From Corynebacterium sp. 122RC1 (GTDB taxonomy: Bacteria; Actinomycetota; Actinomycetes; Mycobacteriales; Mycobacteriaceae), in the NCBI RefSeq assembly GCF_024580955.1, contig NZ_JANIKD010000002.1, positions 62,001-126,000 on the forward strand: a DNA stretch of 64,000 bases, given 5' to 3'. Below are positions 10,042 through 19,508 of this stretch, piece by piece. The position numbers and the translations under genes were made by a program. The notes beneath the pieces are model-generated. The model saw only the letters and a program-made list of their open reading frames with translations, was not told where the DNA came from and made no database searches. Every line of letters begins with the position of its first letter. The first letter of the stretch is position 1.

Positions 10042-10075
10042 CTGAACTGCTGAAGCGCGCAATTATTAAAGGAGA

Positions 10076-11686
10076 ATGGTGAACATTTTTGGCATGGCCG
10101 TCACGGCGCTGAAGAAGGCCTGGCATTGGCTGACCAGCATGCGCACCGCACTGATGCTGCTGTTCGTGCTGGCGGTGGCGGCGATCCCAGGCGCGTTGCT
10201 GCCGCAGCGCTCCCTCAACGAATCCAAGGTCATCGAGTACATCCAGGCTAACGGCAAGGTCGCGGAGATCTACGACAAGCTCCAGCTCTTCGACGTCTTT
10301 TCCTCCACCTGGTTCACCGCCATCTTCACGCTGCTGTTCTTCTCCCTCATCGGCTGCATCATCCCTCGCTCTTGGGACCACTACAAAGCGATGAAGACCC
10401 CGCCGGTTCGCGCGCCGAAGGTGCTGGCACGCATGCCGCACCACGGCAAGGGGAGCGTGGAGAAGCCCATTGACGCCGTTGCCGAGGACATTCGTGGGGT
10501 GCTGAAGGGCTGGCACCTCGCCGAATATTCCCCTCATGAAGACCGCGCCGGGGCTCGCTCCTTCGCTGCGGAAAAAGGCTACCTGCGTGAGTTCTTCAAC
10601 CTCACGTTCCACTTGGGGCTTGTGGGAATTTTGGTGGCGGTGGCCGTCGGAAAGCTCTGGTCCTACGAGGGGCAGGTCATCATCATTGCCAGCGACGACC
10701 CCAATCAAAACTCGGAGTTCTGCAACACCGCAACCGCAAACTTTGACTCCTTCCGGGCGGGAGCGCTTTTCGACGGCACCGGTCTGCATCCTTTCTGCTT
10801 TGTTGCCCATAGCTTTGTGGCGGACTACCTGCCAACCGGCCAGGCGGAGATGTTTACCTCGGAGATTTCCTATGCCACGGGAGAGGAAATGTTCGCCGAC
10901 CCCGAAACCTGGCAGGACTACACACTGAAGGTGAACCATCCGCTGCGCCTCGCCGGCGACCGTATCTACCTTCAGGGCCACGGATACGCGCCCACGTTCA
11001 CTGTGACGTGGCCCAATGGCGAGCAACGCACCCAAACTATCCAGTGGCAGCCCACGGACCCCACCTTCTTCTTGAGTTCCGGCGTGATGCGCTTCGACCC
11101 ACCCGCCGGCCTGTACCCAGACCTGTTTGAGCGCAGGCAACAGCAGATCGCCATCCAGGGCCTGTTTGCTCCCACCGCTCAGTGGGAGGGAGACTCCGGT
11201 TCCCTTCTCACCTCAAGCTTCCCTGCCATGACGGACCCCGCGGTGGCTATCGACATTTACCGCGGCGACAATGGCCTGGACACAGGCCGCGGCCAATCCA
11301 TCTTCGAGCTGGACCCCTCCCTGATCCAGGCCGGCCAACTGCAGCGCGTGGACAGGGTAAACCTCACGGTGGGGGAGCAAGTCACGCTTGACGACGGCAC
11401 CCGCATCACCTTCGACGGTGCCCAAGAGTTTGCCAATTACCAAATTAGCCACGACCCCTCCCAGAACTGGGTCTTGCTGTTCGCCCTGGTGACAATTGCC
11501 TCCCTCTCAGGCTCGCTGTTTGTGAAGCGCCGCCGCATCTGGGTGCGCCTGCGCCCGGTGACCGACTCCGTCACCCTCGTAGAGACCGCGGGCCTGGCCC
11601 GCACCGACCGCGCCGGGTGGGGCGAAGAGTACGAGCGTGTTCATAGGGGGATCCTGGGTTTGCCCGAACCGGACGAAGAAGACTAA
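10076..11686 (+). CDS. resB: Cytochrome c biogenesis protein ResB
   Basis: 536 residues. Three N-terminal hydrophobic segments (TSMRTALMLLFVLAVAAIPG; TWFTAIFTLLFFSLIGCII; LTFHLGLVGILVAVAVG), a large extracytoplasmic domain and one C-terminal helix (NWVLLFALVTIASLSGSLF) match ResB/Ccs1. With CcsB it forms the heme export and apocytochrome ligation complex. The start is uncertain: the purine run AAAGGAG (10068-10074) is too close to the ATG at 10076, so the GTG at 10079 or the ATG at 10094 could be used. Confidence 0.94.
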   Translation: MVNIFGMAVTALKKAWHWLTSMRTALMLLFVLAVAAIPGALLPQRSLNESKVIEYIQANGKVAEIYDKLQLFDVFSSTWFTAIFTLLFFSLIGCIIPRSWDHYKAMKTPPVRAPKVLARMPHHGKGSVEKPIDAVAEDIRGVLKGWHLAEYSPHEDRAGARSFAAEKGYLREFFNLTFHLGLVGILVAVAVGKLWSYEGQVIIIASDDPNQNSEFCNTATANFDSFRAGALFDGTGLHPFCFVAHSFVADYLPTGQAEMFTSEISYATGEEMFADPETWQDYTLKVNHPLRLAGDRIYLQGHGYAPTFTVTWPNGEQRTQTIQWQPTDPTFFLSSGVMRFDPPAGLYPDLFERRQQQIAIQGLFAPTAQWEGDSGSLLTSSFPAMTDPAVAIDIYRGDNGLDTGRGQSIFELDPSLIQAGQLQRVDRVNLTVGEQVTLDDGTRITFDGAQEFANYQISHDPSQNWVLLFALVTIASLSGSLFVKRRRIWVRLRPVTDSVTLVETAGLARTDRAGWGEEYERVHRGILGLPEPDEED

Positions 11687-11709
11687 TATCCACCCATAGT
11701 TTGAGAATC

Positions 11710-11730
11710 TTCCCCCAACTTTTGGGGGAA
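11710..11730. promoter_or_regulatory. Short hairpin between resB and ccsB
   Basis: The perfect 9-bp inverted repeat TTCCCCCAA / TTGGGGGAA has a 3-base loop and no T-run after it, so it is unlikely to terminate by itself. It lies 39 bases before the ccsB ATG and could tune mRNA stability or ccsB translation. Confidence 0.4.
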
Positions 11731-11769
11731 TAACTGTGCGATCAACTTTCAGGCCATAAGGACCTCCCC

Positions 11770-12690
11770 ATGAACGTGAATACCACACTGGCATCCGCCT
11801 CCGACTCGGCATTCGCCGGCGCCTTTTTTGTGTACCTGATCGCACTGGTGCTCTCCATCTTCCACACCTCCAAGGTGCGCCAGATCGTGGACGCCAAGCG
11901 TGAGGATGCCCCAACGGACGTGTTGGAGCAGAAGGCCAACAAGCTCGCGGGCATGACCCAAACGATGGTGTGGCTGGGCGTGATATTCCACATCGCGGCT
12001 GCGGTGCTGCGCGGAGTGTCCGCCAACCGATTCCCCATGGGCAACCTCTATGAGTACGTGCTGTCCATCACCGCGTTGGCCATGGCGATTGCCTCCATCT
12101 ACTTGCAGCGTAAAGACCTCCGTGTGATGTGGCCCTGGGTCCTCACCCCCGTGCTTGCCTTGATGTTTTACGGTGCGGTGAAGCTGTACTCTACCTCTGC
12201 GCCCGTGGTGCCGGCGCTGCAATCCATCTGGCTGCCGATCCACGTCACTACCGTGGCCCTGGGTGCTTCCATCGGCCTGGTTTCCGGCGCTGCTAGCCTG
12301 CTGTACTTGCTGCGGATGGCACAGAAGCCGGGGGAGGAGCGCGGCCTGCTGGGGCAGATCGCAAAGCCCCTGCCGAGCGCCAAGACCCTCGACGCCATCG
12401 CCTACCGCACCGCCATCGTCACCGTGCCAGTGCTCGGCCTCGGCATCGTTCTGGGCGCAATCTGGGCGGAGGCCGCCTGGGGTCGCTTCTGGGGCTGGGA
12501 TCCTAAGGAGACGGTCTCCTTCATCACCTGGATCCTGTACTCGCTGTACTTGCACGCCCGCGCGACATCCGGCTGGCGCAACGCCAAAATGGCTTGGATT
12601 AACGTCGCGGCGTTTGCCACCATGATTTTCAACCTGTTCTTCATCAACATGGTGGTCTCCGGCCTGCACTCCTACGCTGGCCTCAACTAA
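11770..12690 (+). CDS. ccsB: Cytochrome c biogenesis protein CcsB (CcsA/ResC family)
   Basis: 306 residues and about eight membrane helices. The tryptophan-rich heme-handling WWD motif is intact: WGRFWGWDPKE at residues 237-247. With ResB it exports heme and joins it to apocytochrome c. AAGGACC lies just upstream of the ATG. The gene ends convergently with the small gene on the opposite strand, overlapping it by 4 bases. Confidence 0.95.
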   Translation: MNVNTTLASASDSAFAGAFFVYLIALVLSIFHTSKVRQIVDAKREDAPTDVLEQKANKLAGMTQTMVWLGVIFHIAAAVLRGVSANRFPMGNLYEYVLSITALAMAIASIYLQRKDLRVMWPWVLTPVLALMFYGAVKLYSTSAPVVPALQSIWLPIHVTTVALGASIGLVSGAASLLYLLRMAQKPGEERGLLGQIAKPLPSAKTLDAIAYRTAIVTVPVLGLGIVLGAIWAEAAWGRFWGWDPKETVSFITWILYSLYLHARATSGWRNAKMAWINVAAFATMIFNLFFINMVVSGLHSYAGLN

Positions 12691-12932
12691 CCTTCTTCCC
12701 GCCCTTCTTCCCTGCGCCGCTGCTCTTCTTGGCGGCGTCGTTTCTCTTCTTCCGCCCTGCGCTGCTTGAATCTATCGCGCTCGAGGCGCCAGAGGAACTC
12801 TTCATCGTCGTCCGGGCCTTTAATGGCGGGAGGCTCGGGTGCGGCGTTGCGTTGCCACGAGCTCGGCCCAAAAGCCTTCCACACGAGCACAACGGCGGCG
12901 ATGAGCAGAAGGAGAAGAATGAGGCGTCCCAT
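12687..12932 (-). CDS. Small membrane-anchored charged protein
   Basis: 81 residues: one N-terminal membrane helix (LILLLLLIAAVVLVWKAF), then an acidic patch (GPDDDEEF) and a highly charged Arg/Glu tail (KRRRQEEQRRREEGREEG) likely to form a helix in the cytoplasm. AAAGGA lies upstream of the start on the minus strand. Small proteins of this design occur beside ccsB in corynebacteria. Function unknown. Confidence 0.65.
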   Translation of the reverse strand: MGRLILLLLLIAAVVLVWKAFGPSSWQRNAAPEPPAIKGPDDDEEFLWRLERDRFKQRRAEEEKRRRQEEQRRREEGREEG

Positions 12933-12998
12933 GAGGTTCCTTTGCGCGCTAGAAAACGGATAGGGCTTTCCATGCTACCTGCGGGTAGGCTTTCGGCT

Positions 12999-13301
12999 AT
13001 GGATACACCGGATTCAGATTCTCACTTGGGGGCGCAGGCGCGTAAAGCCGCCGCCCTGTACGGTTTGGCCCGCTTGGGGCTATTCCTCGCGCTGACCGTG
13101 GTGATTCAGGGCATCGCGATGGCCACCGGTGCCCCCGTGCCGCTGCTCATTTCCGCGACGCTCGCGTTGATCGTCGCCATGCCGCTGTCCATGTTCGTGT
13201 TCAAAGGCCTCCGCGAGCGCGCAGCCAGCGCCGTTGCCCTGTGGGACCAACAGCGCAAGGCCCGCAAGCAGTGGGTCAAGGAGGAGCTAGCCAAGCGCTA
13301 G
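12999..13301 (+). CDS. DUF4229-type small membrane protein
   Basis: 100 residues with two membrane helices ([16 protein letters not shown] and [19 protein letters not shown]) and a basic C-terminus ([15 protein letters not shown]). This fits the DUF4229 family found next to menA in corynebacteria. The ATG at 12999 is chosen because TAGGCT (12986-12991) ends 7 bases upstream, a leaderless layout; longer in-frame starts run through the neighbouring antisense gene. Its 3' end overlaps that of menA by 15 bases, tail to tail. Confidence 0.75.
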   Translation: MDTPDSDSHLGAQARKAAALYGLARLGLFLALTVVIQGIAMATGAPVPLLISATLALIVAMPLSMFVFKGLRERAASAVALWDQQRKARKQWVKEELAKR

Positions 13302-14177
13302 TGCGGCCGTGGTCAGCAGCGCCCACACCACCATCGCGCGGCCCGTGGCCCCGAGCACGCCAATCAGCTCACGCCCCACCGCGCCCGCACGCACAGGCCG
13401 CGCCGCCACCAGCAGCAGAGGCGCTGCGGCGAGGCCCACAAGGCTCCAGGGGGTAGCCAGGGCAAGAAGTACCGACGCCACCACCGGGACCATCATCAGC
13501 ACGGCGTAGAGCGTGCGCGTATGTGGGTCGCCCAGGCGGACGGCCAGCGTGATTTTGCCTGCCTCGGTGTCGGTGGGGATGTCGCGCAAATTGTTGATGA
13601 GGTTCACTCCGGCGCTCATCGAGCCGATCGCTACCGCGCACAGCAACCCCACCCAACTGACCACGCCGGCCTGCGTAAACTGCGTGCCCAACACCGCCAC
13701 GAGCCCAAAGAACACGAACACCGCAACCTCGCCGAACCCCCGATACCCGTATGGATTCTCGCCGCCGGTGTAGAACCACGCCGCCACGATGCACCCGGCG
13801 CCCACCAGAATGAGCCACCACGAGCTCATGAGGGAGAGGGCGATGCCCGCGGCGCCGGCCACCCCAAAGGCTACGAACGCCGCGCGCTTCACATGCGCCG
13901 GCTTGGCGAGCCCCGAGCCCGTGAGGCGTAGTGGGCCGGTGCGGTCTTCGTCGGTGCCGCGGATGCCGTCGGAGTAGTCGTTGGCGTAATTGACGCCCAC
14001 GATCAACGCCCACGCGACCACTGCGGCGAGCAGCGCCCGAGGCGCACTGAACCCCCCCTCATGAGCAGCGGCGCCGGAACCCACGATGACCGGCGCAAAC
14101 GCATTCGCCCACGTGTGGGGTCGGGCCCCCTCAAGCCATTGAGCTGCGGTTGGGCCTTTGGATTGTTCAGCGTGCAT
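13287..14177 (-). CDS. menA: 1,4-dihydroxy-2-naphthoate polyprenyltransferase
   Basis: 296 residues, a polytopic UbiA-family prenyltransferase. The Mg-diphosphate binding motif [17 protein letters not shown] lies near residues 60-80 and a second Asp-rich stretch ([13 protein letters not shown]) further on. It attaches the polyprenyl tail to DHNA to make demethylmenaquinone; the tail would come from the polyprenyl synthase at 42.8 kb and the ring is methylated by menG at 40.7 kb. The start at 14177 (MHAEQSKGP) is preferred to one 12 codons upstream. Confidence 0.95.
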   Translation of the reverse strand: MHAEQSKGPTAAQWLEGARPHTWANAFAPVIVGSGAAAHEGGFSAPRALLAAVVAWALIVGVNYANDYSDGIRGTDEDRTGPLRLTGSGLAKPAHVKRAAFVAFGVAGAAGIALSLMSSWWLILVGAGCIVAAWFYTGGENPYGYRGFGEVAVFVFFGLVAVLGTQFTQAGVVSWVGLLCAVAIGSMSAGVNLINNLRDIPTDTEAGKITLAVRLGDPHTRTLYAVLMMVPVVASVLLALATPWSLVGLAAAPLLLVAARPVRAGAVGRELIGVLGATGRAMVVWALLTTAALALG

Positions 14178-14218
14178 GCGAACTATTGTCCCGCACAACG
14201 TGCGCCAGCCCAAAACCT

Positions 14219-15346
14219 CTAAAACAGCCCCGCCACCTTTTTGCGGTCCACTTTTCCAGGCCCCGCCAGCGGCAGCGCATCCACCTTGAGGATCTGTTTG
14301 GGGAGCTGCCAGCGCGGGTATTCGTCGAGCGCCTCAATGATGTCTGCCGGCGTGGCCGTTCCCTCATAGGCCAGGCACACCGCCTGCCCGAACCGCGCGT
14401 CCGACACGCCCACCACGCACACCCCGCGCACCCCGGGCACCGCCTGTACGGTGCGCTCTACCACCTCGGGGTGCAGCTTGAGACCACCCGTCACGATCAC
14501 CGTATCCAGGCGGCCGGTGACCTCCAGGGTGCCGTCGGAAATTGCCCCCGTATCGCTGGTGGCAAACCAGCCGGGTTCGGAGAAGGCCTCATGGTTTGGG
14601 AGGTTGCGATACCCCTTGGCCACCATCGGGCCGCCCAGGAAAATGCGCTCGCCCGCGACCCGCACCCTCACGCCGGGCAGCGGCACGCCGTCGTACACGC
14701 AGCCGCCCGCCGTCTCCGAGGAGCCGTAGGTAGTAACCACGTGTATGCCCAGCTCAGCGGCCGCTAGCCGGTCCGCCGCGCGCAGGGGAGCGCCGCCGAC
14801 GAGCACAGCGTCAAAGACCCTCAGCGCCTCGATGCCCTCCAACGTGTCCATCGCCTTCAGGAGCTGCAGCGGGGCGAGGGAGGTGTAGAGGCGGCCCGTG
14901 TGTGGCTCGGCGGCCAGCTCCTGCGCGGCGAGGCTAAATGCGGGGATGTGGAAGCCGGCGGAGACATCCAGGGCGGCGGGGGTGAAGCCACTGATCAGCG
15001 AGCGCACCAAAACCTGCAGGCCAGCGATGTGATCCGCGGGCATCGCAAGCAACCACTGGCCCTCGCCGCCCAAACGCTGGTGGGTTGCATCCGCCGAGGC
15101 CACCAAGTTGCGTGCCGTGAGCATCGCGCCCTTCGGCGTGCCCGTGGAGCCGGAGGTGGGGACCACGAGTGCCACGTCCTCATCAATCGGCGAGCCAGCG
15201 CGTTGGGTGCGGCGCAGCAGATCGGCACGGGCGGGGTCATGCGCCGGGACGGGCAGCAGGCTCCGCTTTCCGGCGATGGCCTCTTCAAGCGCGTCGAGCA
15301 CCGCCGCCAGGTTGTTCGAGCTTACGCGCAAGGGTTCCAAAATCAC
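14219..15346 (-). CDS. menE: o-succinylbenzoate--CoA ligase
   Basis: 375 residues starting at GTG, on the short side for the adenylate-forming superfamily but usual for corynebacterial MenE. The P-loop [14 protein letters not shown] and the [10 protein letters not shown] motif are both present, and the C-terminal lysine region is [21 protein letters not shown]. It activates o-succinylbenzoate for MenB. On the minus strand a TAGCAT (15353-15358) stands 6 bases before the GTG, so the message is probably leaderless. menA lies 41 bases downstream on the same strand. Confidence 0.95.
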   Translation of the reverse strand: MILEPLRVSSNNLAAVLDALEEAIAGKRSLLPVPAHDPARADLLRRTQRAGSPIDEDVALVVPTSGSTGTPKGAMLTARNLVASADATHQRLGGEGQWLLAMPADHIAGLQVLVRSLISGFTPAALDVSAGFHIPAFSLAAQELAAEPHTGRLYTSLAPLQLLKAMDTLEGIEALRVFDAVLVGGAPLRAADRLAAAELGIHVVTTYGSSETAGGCVYDGVPLPGVRVRVAGERIFLGGPMVAKGYRNLPNHEAFSEPGWFATSDTGAISDGTLEVTGRLDTVIVTGGLKLHPEVVERTVQAVPGVRGVCVVGVSDARFGQAVCLAYEGTATPADIIEALDEYPRWQLPKQILKVDALPLAGPGKVDRKKVAGLF

Positions 15347-15368
15347 AGGGTGATGCTACCAGCGTTTC

Positions 15369-15433
15369 GCGCCCCAACCAGGACACCTTTGGCCAAACGC
15401 GCACCGAAATCCCCAAAGGTGTCCCCCTAAGGG
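15369..15433 (-). repeat. 65-bp palindromic element, copy A (reverse orientation)
   Basis: Arms CCCCAACCAGGACACCTTT and AAAGGTGTCCCCCTAAGGG pair almost fully around a centre containing GCGCACCG. Read on the minus strand it matches the other nine copies. It lies between the menE start and the DUF559 gene, 33 bases before the latter's ATG. Confidence 0.85.
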
Positions 15434-15466
15434 AACCGGGAGGCCGCGCGAGCAGTCCAAGTAGGT

Positions 15467-16384
15467 ATGGAAATTCGTGTGTACACCACCTGGCAGTTGC
15501 GCCGGATGGGCCGCGGCAAGTCGGCGGTGGCTCGGGCGCTGCGCCAGGGCAAAATCTTCCGAGTCTTCCGCGGCGTCTACTCGCTGACAGCCGTAACGCC
15601 ACTGGTCATGGCCCATGCGCTCGCCCTTCACCGCCCCGGCCTCATCTTCGAGGGCACCACCGCCCTCCAAATACACCGAGGCCACAGTCTCACCTTTCCC
15701 CTGCGGGCGCGGGTGGCGTCGGGAAGCGTGCGCCGCACCGGTTCCTTCGAGCTGCGCCGCAGCCGGCTTCGGCACCATGAAATTGTGGCGGGGCTGCCGG
15801 TGGTCAGCATTGCCGACGCCGCCCAGGCCACACTCAGGCAAGGCGAGCAGCGGGATTACAGGCTGCGGAAATTCGTGGAGAACGCCTACAAGGGCGAGGC
15901 CGGGGCGCGGGCGGTGCGCGATGACCTGCGGCGGATGGGGTGCGCGGTGAAGCGTGACCTGCGGGAGGCGATGGGCCGCGATTGGGTGCTCGGCGCGGAC
16001 AGCGGGCTCGAGCGAGATTTCATCCGTGACCTGCGCAATGTGGGGCTGGACGTGCAGCCGCAGTTCCGCGTGGGCAGCTACCGCTGGGACGTGGGCTGCA
16101 GGAAGGCGCGGCTGGTGGTGGATGTGGATAGCGCCTTGTACCACCTCGAAAAAGACCGCGCCTTCTACGCCGACCGTTGGAAGACCAACGCGGCCCTGGC
16201 CGCCGGCTGGACTGCCCTGCGCGTCACCGACTCCTGCGTGGCCAGCCACCGTAAGGAGATTTTGGCCTTCTTCGGCGCACTTGCCGACTACCGCAAAGCC
16301 CACCCCCGCAAGCGCCTCAACGCCGACATCCTCCCACCCGTCTGGACCTGGCACGTCGAAATCCTGGCCCGCGAGGGCCTCTGA
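15467..16384 (+). CDS. DUF559 / AbiEi-like protein
   Basis: 305 residues. The first 100 resemble the AbiEi-type antitoxin/regulator winged-helix region (VYTTWQLRRMGRGKSAVARALRQGKIFRVFRGVYSL), as in many actinobacterial 'DUF559 domain' proteins. The last 90 match a Vsr-like endonuclease fold (YRWDVGCRKARLVVDVDSALYH...DRWKTNAALAAGWTALRVT). The usual catalytic Asp-x(n)-Glu pair reads WDVG...VDVD, so nuclease activity is uncertain. One 65-bp repeat lies just upstream and two downstream. No cognate AbiEii toxin is adjacent. It may be a mobile or accessory gene. Confidence 0.8.
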   Translation: MEIRVYTTWQLRRMGRGKSAVARALRQGKIFRVFRGVYSLTAVTPLVMAHALALHRPGLIFEGTTALQIHRGHSLTFPLRARVASGSVRRTGSFELRRSRLRHHEIVAGLPVVSIADAAQATLRQGEQRDYRLRKFVENAYKGEAGARAVRDDLRRMGCAVKRDLREAMGRDWVLGADSGLERDFIRDLRNVGLDVQPQFRVGSYRWDVGCRKARLVVDVDSALYHLEKDRAFYADRWKTNAALAAGWTALRVTDSCVASHRKEILAFFGALADYRKAHPRKRLNADILPPVWTWHVEILAREGL

Positions 16385-16554
16385 CCTGCTCTTTCTTGGG
16401 GCGCCACTGTTTGAGTTAGTTGCGGGCGCCTCCTTTGGCGTGCCCGCTGGGGGCTGAGGTGCGCTTTTGTCCGGTGCCCGAGGGCGTTTTGTTGCTTGCC
16501 TGCCATGTTTCGGGCCGAGCCCTCTCTGTTTTGCGCCTTCGCTGGTGCGCGCCC

Positions 16555-16619
16555 GCGCCCTTAGCGGGACACCTTTTGGTTTTTCTGCACGGTTTTGGCG
16601 GAAGGTGTCCTGCTTGGGG
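16555..16619 (+). repeat. 65-bp palindromic element, copy B
   Basis: Begins GCGCCCTTAGCGGGACACC and ends GAAGGTGTCCTGCTTGGGG, with the central TTTTTCTGCACG. Same length and orientation as copy C, 159 bases further on. Confidence 0.88.
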
Positions 16620-16713
16620 CGTTTTGCTTTGGCTAGGGGTGCGTTTGGGGCCCCGGCACCGGCCCTGCTTCCACCCCTAGGTCTGTGGTCTACACCGGCA
16701 TGCACCTCCGCCC

Positions 16714-16778
16714 GCGCCCTTAGCGGGACACTTTTTGGTTTTTCTGCACCCCTTCTGCCAAAAGTGTCCTGCCAAGGG
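16714..16778 (+). repeat. 65-bp palindromic element, copy C
   Basis: Begins GCGCCCTTAGCGGGACACT and ends AAAAGTGTCCTGCCAAGGG. Its first 34 bases are nearly identical to copy B, so the pair looks like a recent duplication. It ends 30 bases before the helicase start. Confidence 0.88.
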
Positions 16779-16794
16779 CGGATAACCCACCGAC

Positions 16795-16800
16795 TAGGCT
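16795..16800 (+). promoter_or_regulatory. -10 hexamer of a probable leaderless helicase promoter
   Basis: TAGGCT ends 8 bases before the ATG at 16809, with no ribosome site between. This decides the start and places the promoter just after repeat copy C. Confidence 0.45.
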
Positions 16801-16808
16801 GTATCACC

Positions 16809-19508
16809 ATGGCGGATTTGCAGCGGATTGATGGTCTGGCCTCGGAGCTGGTCGCCCTCCAACGGCAGGCCAGCAGCTTTATTGAAGAGCTCGAGCAGGT
16901 GACGCCGGCGGCGGCCTCGTTCGAGCAAACGTTTATGGTGCCCATGAGGGATGCGATGTTTGTCGTGGTCCCGCGCAGCCAGGTGAAGCTGCCCCTCGCG
17001 CTGCAGGTCACCCAAGCGTTCGGCTTCGCGCCCGCAGATGTGCTCACCCAAGCAAAAGCCCAGCTCACGGCACTGGAATCAAGCCTCGGGTACCTCAAAT
17101 TCCTCCGCGATCAAACCGTCGCCGCCACCCCCGCCCCGCGCGGCTTCCTCCGCTCACTCTTCAGCGGCCCGCCACCGTGGCCGGAACTCGACTCCTACGC
17201 CCGCGAAACCCAAGCCCTCGCACAGTCCGCGGAGACCTCGGCCCTCAAAGCAATGTTGCAGCTCTGGTCCCAGGTCACAAGCCATTCCGACGCCACCACC
17301 TCCCACCCAAACCAGCCCCTGCACCCGGACCTCCAGGCAGCCTTCACCTTCGCCGCCAGCCCCACCACAACCGCTACAACGGACACAACCGACACAACAA
17401 CCACCCCCACAACCTGGTCACACCTGCCCGCGAGCTCCCCGCTCGGTAGTCTCGGCGCGTTCGAGGACCCCGCCGCCGCGCTGGTGCGGCAACTGTTCGG
17501 TGAACTTCGGGACCTGCGGGCGTGGGAACTCGTCGATAAGCTGCCGCTTGAGGCGCTGCGCGAGGCCACAACCGGAACGCTTCGGATGGGCGCGGAGGTG
17601 GAGTCGGCGGGGTTTCGGACGGTCGGGGATGTGCTGCGGGCGTCGGAGTATTCGCTGACGCAGGTGCCTGGGATCGGCCAGCAGACGGCGCAGCGGATGC
17701 GGGCGGCGGCGCAGACGCTGTTCAATGAGGAGCACAACGCGCGCGATTTCCGCATTTCGCCGCGCGGCCTGCCGCCGGAGCGCACCATCGTGGCCCTGCT
17801 GCGTGATTACGAGGCCCGCGCCGCCGAGCGTGCGTCGAGTGGGCAGGATTGGGCTGCGCTTGCCGACGCCCTCAGCCGTGCCACGTGGCCGAGCGATCCT
17901 GGGGGCTTCCTGTTGGGCAGCGCGGACTTGGCGCAGGAGCGCCGCTTTCATGCGGCGGTTCAGGAAGCGCGCGCGCAATTGGGGAGGGCGCTGCCGCCGG
18001 TAGGGGATGTGCAGGCGGCGTGGGAGGATTATCTTTCGCGCCCGGCGGCGTACCAGGGTTTGGTGTCCTCGCTGTTGCGCCTGGACGCGCCCGAGGCCGG
18101 GTTGGAGTTTCTGGACCAGCAGGCACTCCAGGCCATCAGGGAGCTGGATCTGAATATGTCCCTCATGAAGGACGTGTTCTTGCGCGGCTACCAGTTGTTC
18201 GGGGCAAAGTTCTCTGTGGTGCAGCGAAGGGTCTTGCTGGGCGATGAAATGGGCCTGGGCAAGACGCTGCAGGCTATCGCGGCGGCTGCCCACGTGAGTG
18301 CGGGGTTGCAGGCGCGCGCGGAGGTGGCGCGGGTGTTGGTGGTGGTGCCGGCGTCGTTGTTGCTGAATTGGAAGCGTGAGCTCGCGAAGTTCTCCCTCAT
18401 GAGCACGTTTGTGGCGCACGGGGCAGTGCGGGAAGCTGCGGTGCATGCGTGGCGGCGCGAGGGCGGTGTGCTGGTGACCACCTTTGACACCTTGAAAACG
18501 CTGGATGTGGGCCAGCCGCAGATGGTGATTGTGGATGAGGCTCACATGGTGAAAAACCCCGCTGCGCAGCGTACTGTGGCCGTGCGCGGGGTGCTCGCCG
18601 GCGCGGAATACGCCCTGATGATGACCGGCACCCCGCTGGAAAACCGCAGGGAGGAGTTCGCCACGTTGGTGAGCTTCCTGGATGAGCAGGTGGGCAAGGA
18701 GGCGGCCCGCCAGGTGGCCCCGAGTGAGTTCCGCAAGGCGATTTCGCCGGTGTACCTGCGCCGCAATCAGGTGGACGTTTTGGACGAGCTCCCGCAGAAA
18801 GTGGAAAACGAGGAGTGGGTGGAGCTCAACGCCGCAGATCAGCAGCGCTATTTCGAGGCCATTCGGCAGGGCGCATGGATGGCGGCGCGGAGGGCTGCGA
18901 TCGTGGCTGACGGCAGCCAAAACTCCGCGCCCACTTCGGCCAAACTGGAGCGCATACGGGAGCTGGTGGATGAAGCTCATGAGGATGGCAAGAATGTGCT
19001 GATCTTCAGCTATTTCCGCGATGTGCTGGATCTGCTGGCCAGGGAGTTTCAGGCGGTGTCGGTGGGTACGATCGATGGCTCGGTGCCGCCCGCGCGCCGC
19101 CAGGAGTACGTGGATGCGCTGGGCAAAGCGGGCCATGTGCTGCTCGCGCAGATCACCGCGGGCGGCGTGGGCCTGAACATCCAGCAGGCGAGCGTGGTGA
19201 TTTTCACGGAGGTGCAGGTGAAGCCCAGCCTGGAGGATCAGGCGGTGGCGCGCGCGCATCGCATGGGGCAGATGGAGGTGGTGCAGGTGCATCGGATCAT
19301 TGGCGACGACACCGTGGATGAGCGCCTCCTCGAAGTCACAGCCGAAAAGCGCGCGGTGTTCGACGAATTCGCGCGCCTTGCAAACTCGGCTCAAGTCTCC
19401 GATGCCAAAGATGTGAGCGAAATCAAAATCGCTCAGGAAATTATCAAGGCAGAGCGCGAGCGCCTGCGCATTTCCGACGCCACCGTGGTCACTATCGAAG
19501 AAGGTTAG
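16809..19508 (+). CDS. SNF2-family DEAD/DEAH-box helicase with an HhH motif
   Basis: 899 residues. The N-terminal half (1-450) has no recognised catalytic motif, apart from a helix-hairpin-helix DNA-binding stretch ([22 protein letters not shown]) near 285-305 and a low-complexity Thr/Pro/Ser region near 180-215. The C-terminal half is a SNF2 motor: Walker A DEMGLGKT (479-486), Walker B DEAH (576-579), and motifs V/VI in [11 protein letters not shown] and [11 protein letters not shown]. It probably moves along double-stranded DNA or remodels protein-DNA complexes; the pathway is unknown. Its 3' end overlaps that of nagB by 4 bases. Confidence 0.9.
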   Translation: MADLQRIDGLASELVALQRQASSFIEELEQVTPAAASFEQTFMVPMRDAMFVVVPRSQVKLPLALQVTQAFGFAPADVLTQAKAQLTALESSLGYLKFLRDQTVAATPAPRGFLRSLFSGPPPWPELDSYARETQALAQSAETSALKAMLQLWSQVTSHSDATTSHPNQPLHPDLQAAFTFAASPTTTATTDTTDTTTTPTTWSHLPASSPLGSLGAFEDPAAALVRQLFGELRDLRAWELVDKLPLEALREATTGTLRMGAEVESAGFRTVGDVLRASEYSLTQVPGIGQQTAQRMRAAAQTLFNEEHNARDFRISPRGLPPERTIVALLRDYEARAAERASSGQDWAALADALSRATWPSDPGGFLLGSADLAQERRFHAAVQEARAQLGRALPPVGDVQAAWEDYLSRPAAYQGLVSSLLRLDAPEAGLEFLDQQALQAIRELDLNMSLMKDVFLRGYQLFGAKFSVVQRRVLLGDEMGLGKTLQAIAAAAHVSAGLQARAEVARVLVVVPASLLLNWKRELAKFSLMSTFVAHGAVREAAVHAWRREGGVLVTTFDTLKTLDVGQPQMVIVDEAHMVKNPAAQRTVAVRGVLAGAEYALMMTGTPLENRREEFATLVSFLDEQVGKEAARQVAPSEFRKAISPVYLRRNQVDVLDELPQKVENEEWVELNAADQQRYFEAIRQGAWMAARRAAIVADGSQNSAPTSAKLERIRELVDEAHEDGKNVLIFSYFRDVLDLLAREFQAVSVGTIDGSVPPARRQEYVDALGKAGHVLLAQITAGGVGLNIQQASVVIFTEVQVKPSLEDQAVARAHRMGQMEVVQVHRIIGDDTVDERLLEVTAEKRAVFDEFARLANSAQVSDAKDVSEIKIAQEIIKAERERLRISDATVVTIEEG

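Larger units (their letters stand above)
16385..16808. other. Intergenic region carrying two repeat copies
   Basis: 424 bases with no credible gene. They hold copies B and C of the 65-bp element and, at the end, a -10-like TAGGCT for the helicase gene. Long open frames crossing it on the minus strand arise from the repeats. Confidence 0.7.

Noticed and set aside
12729..12998. Longer start for the DUF4229 gene
   Set aside because: The extension is antisense to the small membrane gene at 12687-12932.
15369..15433. 65-bp elements as ordinary terminators
   Set aside because: No T-run follows the copies, many are in tandem groups, and a 65-bp fixed length with a conserved oriented centre is unlike terminators.
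16467..16808. Longer start for the helicase
   Set aside because: The extra 114 codons are translated repeat sequence; a -10 lies 8 bases before the ATG at 16809.
15356..17098. Minus-strand open frame of 580 codons
   Set aside because: It is antisense to the DUF559 and helicase genes. Its recurring QDTF...EKPKxVPLRAR segments are just translations of the 65-bp repeat.
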